Under the pieces are notes generated by a model, which saw only the letters and a list, made by a program, of their open reading frames with translations, was not told the origin of the DNA and searched no databases. Positions 56,931 through 64,000 of a stretch of 64,000 bases of DNA are shown piece after piece. How positions within the stretch are numbered: the first letter of the stretch is position 1; every line of letters starts with the position of its first letter. Where the stretch lies: positions 41,694,859-41,758,858 of the forward strand of contig CM059575.1 of NCBI GenBank assembly GCA_030386875.1, read 5' to 3'. The DNA comes from Morinoia aosen (Eukaryota; Arthropoda; Malacostraca; Amphipoda; Talitridae). A program made the translations under genes and the position numbers.

Positions 56931-59612
56931 CGGTCGGATGAATAAATTTGCGTCTCCAACTCCACTTTTTCAGAATTTGGCGAAACCGATTCCAACTCTT
57001 CAGAATTTTGCGACTCCAACTTTGACTCCACCTATTCACTATTTTTTAGATGAATATTTTATGTATTAATGGTTGCAGGTGTTGCGACCGGTTTACTTGA
57101 TGTTTATATTTTTTATTTACCAATAACATTTAAATTGATAGCTCAATTTTAAAAAAGTGTTCACAATGTATAAGTATATATACGTATTACAGACACGTGA
57201 CCTCTGAGTAGGCAAGATAGGTAGTGCTTGCTCTTAGAAGTACAGATCAGCGCCAACAGTTTCTGTCTCTGACTTAGTATGCACCAAGCCGACGAAATTA
57301 TAATAGTTGATTCAATTACTAAGCTCAAAATATCAAAAATTTTGATATATTTGTACATAAGGTTGGCGCGACTAGCCTTGCCTTTTATTTTCTGTGTCTA
57401 CACTACGCAGAGTAACAATGCAGTACAGGTGCCGCATTATTGCTCACCACTATCAATACTATATATTGAAACGCCAGGTGAGGGCCTCCTTAAACTAATG
57501 AATAAATAAATATATTGTTTACGCTTTATTTTTCCTATCTTATTACAACGGGAATTTCAATGAACATTTTAAATAGATTGGTCCGTCTCTTTTACACACT
57601 TTTAAGGTATGTTTAATGACAGTATCTGTGATACGAGTTTCACCAGTGCACATGTTCAAGAATTTAATCGCGAATACCATGAGGATGGATGTATTTGTTT
57701 CTCATCCATTTTAGAGACCTATTAAAAGAAATCTTTCAGATATGGACAACAAAAAATATGGCCGACCTAATAGTACCTGCGATTACCATATTCTTGTACT
57801 TGTGCACTGGCACTGGTGACACTCGGATCACAGATACGGTCATTAAATATCCTTTAAGCGGGTCGCATAGAGACGGACTAACCAATTTGATTATTGTGTT
57901 CAATCAATGAGATTTCCATTGTAATAACATCGGAAAAATTACGCACAAAAAATATATTTATTTGCCAATTTAAGAATACGCCTGACGTTTTTTTATATAG
58001 TACTGACTGATTACAGCTAAAATAGGCAAAAGTCGTTCTGCGTCCGTCTCAACGGGCCTGACGCTTCTGGTACGTTTTAAGTACGGTTAAAAGACACGTT
58101 TAGCTTCTTTGTATGTAACATGGTACCGTTTTTATTCCCTTTTGAGTGTTTTCTATTCATTTGATACATTCTTATTTAAATAAATACTCATTTTCTATCT
58201 ATGTTTAAATTGTAGGCAACTTGGAACGTTTTCAGCGAGGTCTTTCGTACTATAGCATAAAATACAACAATCATTGCATCTGAGGCAGTGCATTGCTCTC
58301 ACTTAAAACATGTGAGTGACTATAGAGAGGTTTTTGCTAGTTTTGTGTTATTATTTTAAATGCAGCTCGTTTATATTGTCTATCAATTTTTTCATACTGT
58401 ACTGTATATTTCAACATAAATATTGATTATCTTAAACCATTTTCAAATTTTAGTTATGAAGATGTGATTAATTATATGATGCAGTTTTAAAAATTATGAA
58501 AACAATTTTAAAAATCTCCATATTAGCTTATGCTAACTTAAAAACTGGGGAGTGAGCAGAAGATAAAAGTAAAACATGATAATGATATAATCAAAGACAA
58601 TATAAAGTTCTAAGAACCAAACAAAATTCAGAGGACGACAATGAAGATGTGCAAAATTTCCATTTTTAATACATGTTAACCTAAAGACTAGGAAATAAAC
58701 AAAATAAAGAGATCAATATGATGTACATAAGCACTGGATATTGCTGAAAAATTGAATAGTATTCCCGTTATTATCTTTAGGAGAAGCTAATTAAACTTCC
58801 ATCATCAATAGTGATAACATAACATGGAAACTTGAAGTCTTTAGGTATCAGAATATAGCATTAAGTTTTGGCAACCATTATCAATATGTCATAACATAAA
58901 GTTACGACAAGAAATCTTCACAATCACAACGTAACTTTAGGCTTTTACCAAGACTTTACCAATCAATACATCATCGCATAGCCTAAAGACTAGAAAATAT
59001 TGTTACATGGTACCACTAATATAGGGTGTGGGCACATTATAAGAGCGTACAGAGTTGCCACTCTGCATCTGAGTAAAATACATTGCAGCAGCTGAGCTGA
59101 CGTTCAAGTAACTTGCAGCGCAACGCATTCATTAGTAGTTTCTACTTCCTATATACTTATTGAAGAGGACATAAACGAGACAGAAATAAACAAAGGGGAT
59201 TTGCGATGCTTTCAATGAATAATTCCTGCTTTTTAACCCTGAGATGTGCATCATCACTCCTGTATGAAAATTTTATTTCGAACTCGTGTGTATCAAATAT
59301 ATGTATATGAACCCACAATGACTATATAGATATCAATCGCAGTATTCGGTAAAAGGTGCATAAATTCGCTGTTTCGTACCATGAACAAAAAATCAACAAC
59401 ATTATTATATATTTATCAACTTTTTAGTTAAACTCTGTTTTGTTAACACTCGATTTTAAACAATTTTGAATAGATTCTAGCAAAAATTAGAGTCAAAGAC
59501 AATAAGCGACTCCGACCACGACTCCACCACATCCGAATGAACGACTCCGACTCCACCCTTAAGCATGCTACTCTAGCGACTCTATAACTCCCAACTCTGA
59601 CTCCGCAACCCT
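56931..59612. repeat. Possible decayed element with GACTCC-rich ends
   Basis: Two short segments rich in GACTCCAAC/GACTCCGAC motifs stand about 2.5 kb apart (56935-57035 and 59500-59612), both in the same orientation. The right one ends GACTCCGCAACCCTG, whose reverse complement CAGGGTTGCGGAGTC looks like a hAT-type terminus. No matching inverted left end is visible, so the unit may be truncated or may be two unrelated fragments. The interior has no recognisable gene. Confidence 0.35.
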
Positions 59613-59874
59613 GCTGGAAACAACTTTTCCTTTCTGCGTAATTTTACACTCGTGCTTTGTTTGAAAGTACAGAGTGTTTTTTGAACAAGGGATTCGAAAA
59701 AACTTTAATAGCTTTTGATACAGCAAACGAATTATTGAAAACAAAACTGCAGTAGAATCCTGAGATTTATATCTTTCATTCGGTACCTACGTATCCATGA
59801 TTTCATGCTACAACAGTCAAGATAAGAATCAGAGGACACAGTAAAATTCATCCTGCTTTGAAACTGCTGCCGAG

Positions 59875-60168
59875 ATGACGAACTGGACAAAGGAACAATT
59901 AGCTTCTATAAGCACTGCATACTTCTCTAATGGAAGGAGCATTACCCTAGCCCACCAAAGTTTCAAAAGAGAGTACAACCTGCAAAGTTCTCCGTCAAAG
60001 AAGGTCATTCACCAATGCCTAAAGAATTTAGCCAACAGCGGGAATCTGGCGAAGAAGAAACAGGAAGAACGACCCTGCAACGTTACTGTCGGAGTGAATG
60101 TTGAAAAATCCAAGGGGATTGTGGAAAGGAATTCCAACATCCGTCTTAGGGACCTGTCACAACAGTAA
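59875..60168 (+). pseudogene. Mariner transposase, N-terminal helix-turn-helix part
   Basis: An ATG at 59875 opens 97 codons (MTNWTKEQLASISTAYFSNG ...) that match the N-terminal DNA-binding region of a mariner group common in arthropods: a first helix-turn-helix, a Lys-rich link (KKVIHQCLKNL), an Arg/Pro-rich spacer and a second helix start (RNSNIRLRDLSQQ). The frame stops right there, where the protein should continue; the catalytic part resumes about 1 kb later at 61213. Confidence 0.8.
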
Positions 60169-60179
60169 GGGTGTAAAAT

Positions 60180-61200
60180 AAAACTAGACGCGTAGGCAAA
60201 TTCTAAGTTTAATTTTAGTGACAATTTCTAAGCTAATTTCATTTTGATAGAATAAAAAAACGCACTGTTGAAAGATTTAACACCTGTGCTGGGGTTGTGT
60301 ACCAACAATCCTAACCCTGAAGCATTTGCTGTTTTTTTTACCGTTCTGCTTCTTGAGTCGCCTGCAGATTAAGAACGCAAATGAGCTCTGCCAAAAATTA
60401 TCAGATCCTGCAGGCTTCAGCACTCGGTCCTCAGGAAAGGAGGCTTCATCAGCACTTCTCAGTTATCGGGACATCATCACCATCGTTACTTTTCTGCTAT
60501 CTGGAACCTTACTTTAAGACATTTTCTACGAAGGATTCTACTTATGTTTATTATGCTTCATCAAAAAAATGGGATGTCAACAAATATGACACACCGAATT
60601 TATTCATAAAATGTAAGCTCTACGTGAAGCTGCAAGCCGAAGATTGGAGCGGGGGCATGCAGCTCTGCGGTCTCTTGGCCTGACGCGGCATGGGGAGGTT
60701 CCAGCAGCGACTCCGCGCCTTTCTGTCTTCGCCTCACGCGGTGGGGCGCTGCGGCGGGCCTGCACTCCTCGGGCGGCGCGGGCCTCTTGAGCTCTGCTGC
60801 ACGGAGGAACGGCCTCTAAGCACGTCCTTCATGGTGAGTTGGGAAGCAATTTCAGTGCGGAGTTCTCTTTCCATCTCAGTGCTTTGATTATTTTTGATAA
60901 TTGCCAGTGAGTACGGACATTATAACTTAGTTTTAGTCAAAGCAGTACATCACTTTGAACTTTAAGCTCAAATTGGCATAATCTCTTTTCGTATCCTCGC
61001 TGTCAGTACAGCTATTTGAAGAAATGCCATCTTTTGGACTAATATTGTTTAGCTGCTGCAAGCTCTTAAAAAGAAAGTATTTTGAATCTTTCCTGAACTT
61101 TTGTGTGCAGCTTCAGCATGACGTTTAGTTTCATTGCAAGGCAGTAAAACTTACTATTTCAAATAAATTTCCCTTTTAAGGTACAAGTATTGGCTCCGAC
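60180..61200 (+). other. Foreign segment inside the mariner element
   Basis: About 1 kb not belonging to the transposase. It includes a strongly GC-rich pocket (60640-60840) with an ATG at 60690 and a good donor (CATG before GTGAGT at about 60832), giving 48 open codons starting MGRFQQRLRAFLSSPHAVGR. An upstream open frame 60381-60683 precedes it. This could be a captured host exon or another insertion. I do not recognise the peptides. Confidence 0.4.
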
Positions 61201-61212
61201 TTCTTGAGACAA

Positions 61213-61966
61213 GCTGGAGGAGTGCGCGGAGTATAAAATTAAAATTTGTGAAAAGTCACAGGAAACTGATAATGAACGAAGGAAAAATTTCTGTGAGTGG
61301 TTCTTGAAGAAAGAGGAAGAGGATCCTGAATTTGTTAATGGCTTAAATATGTCGGACGAAGCCCATTTCAGCTTGGCCGAACGCGCAAACAAACAGAACA
61401 TCAGATTTTAGGCTATTGAAAATCCTATGGAGATTATGAAAACTCCGCTTCATTCCGAAAGGATAACTGTTTGGTGCGGTTTCATGGAGACAAGGTATTA
61501 GTGGTCCTTATTTCTTCGGAGAGAATAATTTGCAAGCAATAACTGTTAGCGGTCAGCGATATCAAGACATGCTAAACTCCTTCTTAATTTCTGCATTGAG
61601 CACCATGAATATTGCAAATCTCTACTTCCAGCAGGACAAGGCAACGTGCTATACCACAAGGGATAACATGGGCATCCTGTGTAACTAGTTTCCCGGAAAG
61701 CTGACTTCAAGATTCGGCGACATTGATGGGCCTGCAAGAGCTCCTGATCTATCCCCATTGGATTTTTTCTTGTGAGGATATCTAAAGACGAGGGTTTATC
61801 GTGACAAACCGAGGGATCTGACTCAATTCAAGGATGCCACTTTATCAGAAATAATATTGATCGGTCCCACCCTCAACAGTGCTGCAATGAGAAGCATGCG
61901 AACACGCGCCCAATATTACTCGCAGTCGAGAGGACGCCACATGACAAATGTCATCTTCAAAAATTA
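61213..61966 (+). pseudogene. Mariner transposase, catalytic part
   Basis: The reading continues with EECAEYKIKICEKSQETDNE, then RRKNFCEWFLKKEEEDPEF and MSDEAHFSLAERANKQNIRF. Near 61465 it gives ERITVWCGF, near 61630 LYFQQDKATCYTT, and near 61745 PDLSPLDFFL. The three catalytic Asp positions (DEAHF, QQD, PLDF) are kept. Three in-frame stops sit at conserved Trp positions (RF-stop-AIE, LCN-stop-FPG, FFL-stop-GYL), and a short frameshift occurs near 61490. It ends with HMTNVIFKN and a TAG. Confidence 0.85.
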
Positions 61967-62084
61967 GTCCAAATAAAAGATATATACCTCAGGATTCTAC
62001 TGCCGTTTTCTTTTCAAAATCCGTTCATTATATCAAACGTTTCTAAAGATTTTTTCGGGTCCCGTAGATTAAAAACTCCCTGTA

Positions 62085-64000
62085 CAATGGTTTTAGTTCT
62101 CAACCTTGGGGGAGGGCGTGAAATGCGATGCTATAGAGCAAGAAGGTTTCCTCTATACCGCCTCGTTCTCGTCTTCTCTGCTTTCTACGTCACCAAACCA
62201 AAGAAATTAATGTTTCAACGAAATGACCGCAGGATTGAAGAAGAGGTATTCTCTGCCAGATTGTGACGTTTAATTTGCCTTGGCGACGCGTAGAGGATGA
62301 AACGACATCCTTAAATAAAGTAATTAATTATTTCTGCTGTCAAAGCAATAGTTCTTCAGTTAATTCATGAGGATTATTGCTGAAAAAATTTATATTGGAA
62401 TGATGAGTTAACAATGAAACTTCAGTGGATTTAGTTATAAATGCAAATAATTAGCGGATGGGTTCCTCGTTGCCGCAAAGTTATGCACTGTTAGTAATGA
62501 TACTATGCATGCGTGCCCTCGTAGCATTCATCTATTATTGCAAAATACATGTGGGCTTCTAATCTTTTTCAATAAACTGGCTGGACTTATTTTTCGCATG
62601 GGAAAAATTATTTGGCTAAGTAGACTCAAAATAAAAATCGGTGCATGCATTTGTAATTCAAAGATTGAGACGAATCCAACGAATTGTATGGAAGGTATCA
62701 GTATCACAACTCGAGAACAAGTTGCCCAGTCTACTGTAACTCAAAAAACATGGTCTCGTATTGCTTCGATAAAATGACATGAATCATGCATGAATTTTAA
62801 TGCATTTTTCATTTTTGAATTTTAATTCATTCATTAGCATGACCTTGAACTACTACTGCATATTCACGTATGCGCTGCCTAAGAAAGTAACAGACGCAAG
62901 GAAGTGGACCAAACAGTTTCCTTCGACCTTCACCGATTCACGGGGGGTAATCTTATCGTTTTCTCGCCGCAATCAAGCTGCTGGAAAGCACGAAGCGGTT
63001 ATCAGTTTCCTGAGGTGCAACAAGCCTGGAATGGTCCAGGAACACACAAGTGACTCACGTGCGGCAGCGCGTGCGCTGCATGTCCGGCAGGGAACGCGGC
63101 CTCCAATCGTGTGATTTCCTTGTGAGGACGCGTGACCTTTGATGGAAGGCATCTCACACGCGGTACTTTGTATAGGAATACGGGTCTCACTCGCGCTTAG
63201 ACGGACCAGTGAAAGCCATAAGTAATGTTGCTGAATAAGAGCTTACTATCTTCGAAAAAAAAATTATTTCTACCATTCCCTTATAAACTTTGATGAAAAC
63301 TAGAATTTTATTCGATATTTTCCAGCAAGTTTCCAATGCCCTTCGTTTTTTTTAAATAACAGCACGTTCCTTCAATAACAGCCTTCAATAACAGCACGTT
63401 CAATTTTCGAAGCTTTTTTCGTATTCATATTGTTTCTTATAATTTATGATACGAACTGCAATACCCGCTGGTGTAATATAGTAATGAAGCCGATTATACT
63501 CTAGAGAACTTTTTTCAAGTTATAGATCATTTTATGTAAGCCCCAACTTGTATGAATAAAAATATGTCCCAGTTTTTGGCTGATGATATGATTCATGATT
63601 AGAACGATTGGGAATAACAGGGATTAACTTCCATCCAAAAGACGAGGCTATCATACATGATGAGGTTGTGCAACTATATAGACGATCGACTAAAAAATTG
63701 AGCGCGTTTGGAAATGGCGATGGAGGAAACATTTCTTTGGTCATGAAGGCAACTCGCTTTGCTCATCGCGCATCATTGTTATTACATGAGAGCTTGGCTT
63801 GTCCAAATTGCGTGTTCTTTTTATTATTTTATTGTTTTAGATGCATAAATAAAAGTTACAGTATTCCCTCGAAAATTGCAAAGGATATGTTCCAACGCAA
63901 GAACTTTTTAAGTATTTTACGTCGACGCATCGAACTGCTGGCGACGTAGAAATTGACTTGGGGATGTTGCGCGTGGTAATCTATACGTTTGGACTGGGTT
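62085..64000. other. Unassigned DNA at window end
   Basis: No gene recognised. A GC-richer patch at 63030-63180 and an open frame at 63608-63949 (113 codons) show no known domain. The region may hold exons too short to judge. Confidence 0.4.

Larger units (their letters stand above)
59668..62084 (+). mobile_element. Mariner-type transposon with long TIRs and internal insertion
   Basis: Ends are inverted repeats of about 105 bp: left TACAGAGTGTTTTTTGAACA, right (reverse complement) TACAGGGAGTTTTTAATCTA, both reaching the shared block CAGTAGAATCCTGAG. TA stands at both extremes (59668-59669, 62083-62084). Inside is a transposase with DUF4817-type helix-turn-helix and DDE core, split by about 1 kb of foreign-looking DNA (about 60180-61200). 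Without it the element would be about 1.4 kb, normal for mariner. Confidence 0.88.

Noticed and set aside
63608-63949. 113-codon plus frame near the window end as gene
   Set aside because: No recognisable domain and no splice or repeat evidence.

Overview
This window is a piece of an animal nuclear genome, most likely from an arthropod. It is AT-rich, exons are short and bounded by GT/AG splice signals, introns are very large, and most of the sequence is decayed transposable elements. The organism cannot be named from the sequence, but the p53 DNA-binding domain resembles the insect type (short L3 loop).

The one host gene I can reconstruct is a p53-family gene on the minus strand. Five exons fit with compatible splice phases: 34272-35135 (Q/H-rich N-terminal region and start of the DNA-binding domain), 15999-16194 and 14349-14556 (core domain with all four zinc ligands), 6026-6563 (end of the core domain, basic stretch, linker) and 1804-2124 (tetramerization domain and stop). 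The introns are about 18.1, 1.4, 7.8 and 3.9 kb. At least one further 5' exon with the start codon must lie above 35135. Another minus-strand exon candidate at 44722-44841 has weak RAD9-like resemblance.

Elements, left to right: a Tc1-like transposase pseudogene (366-1345); a hAT element with target-site duplication (3643-4838) in the last p53 intron; an APE-type LINE (8784-11945) whose 3' tail and flank also occur at 7458-7727; a 34-bp tandem array (12727-12929); an internally deleted mariner (17809-18538); a LINE RT remnant (19440-20765); a Penelope-like element inserted as a 4.1-kb inverted structure into a multicopy orphan gene (22345-28510); three copies of an apparently undescribed TTAA-flanked element of about 1.1 kb (30316-31425, 32755-34155, 48201-49307); a 37-bp tandem array (37921-38283); a jockey-like LINE lacking most of its RT (39440-41723); a minus-strand relative of the 19.4-kb LINE (45730-48010); another RT remnant (49560-50165); two back-to-back MITEs (52639-53426); and a mariner with TIRs of about 105 bp and an internal insertion (59668-62084).

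The rest is low-complexity AT-rich DNA in which I recognise no gene. Most interesting are the p53 gene architecture, the palindromic Penelope insertion with duplicated host flank, and the TTAA element family with its internal motif in plus/minus/plus order.
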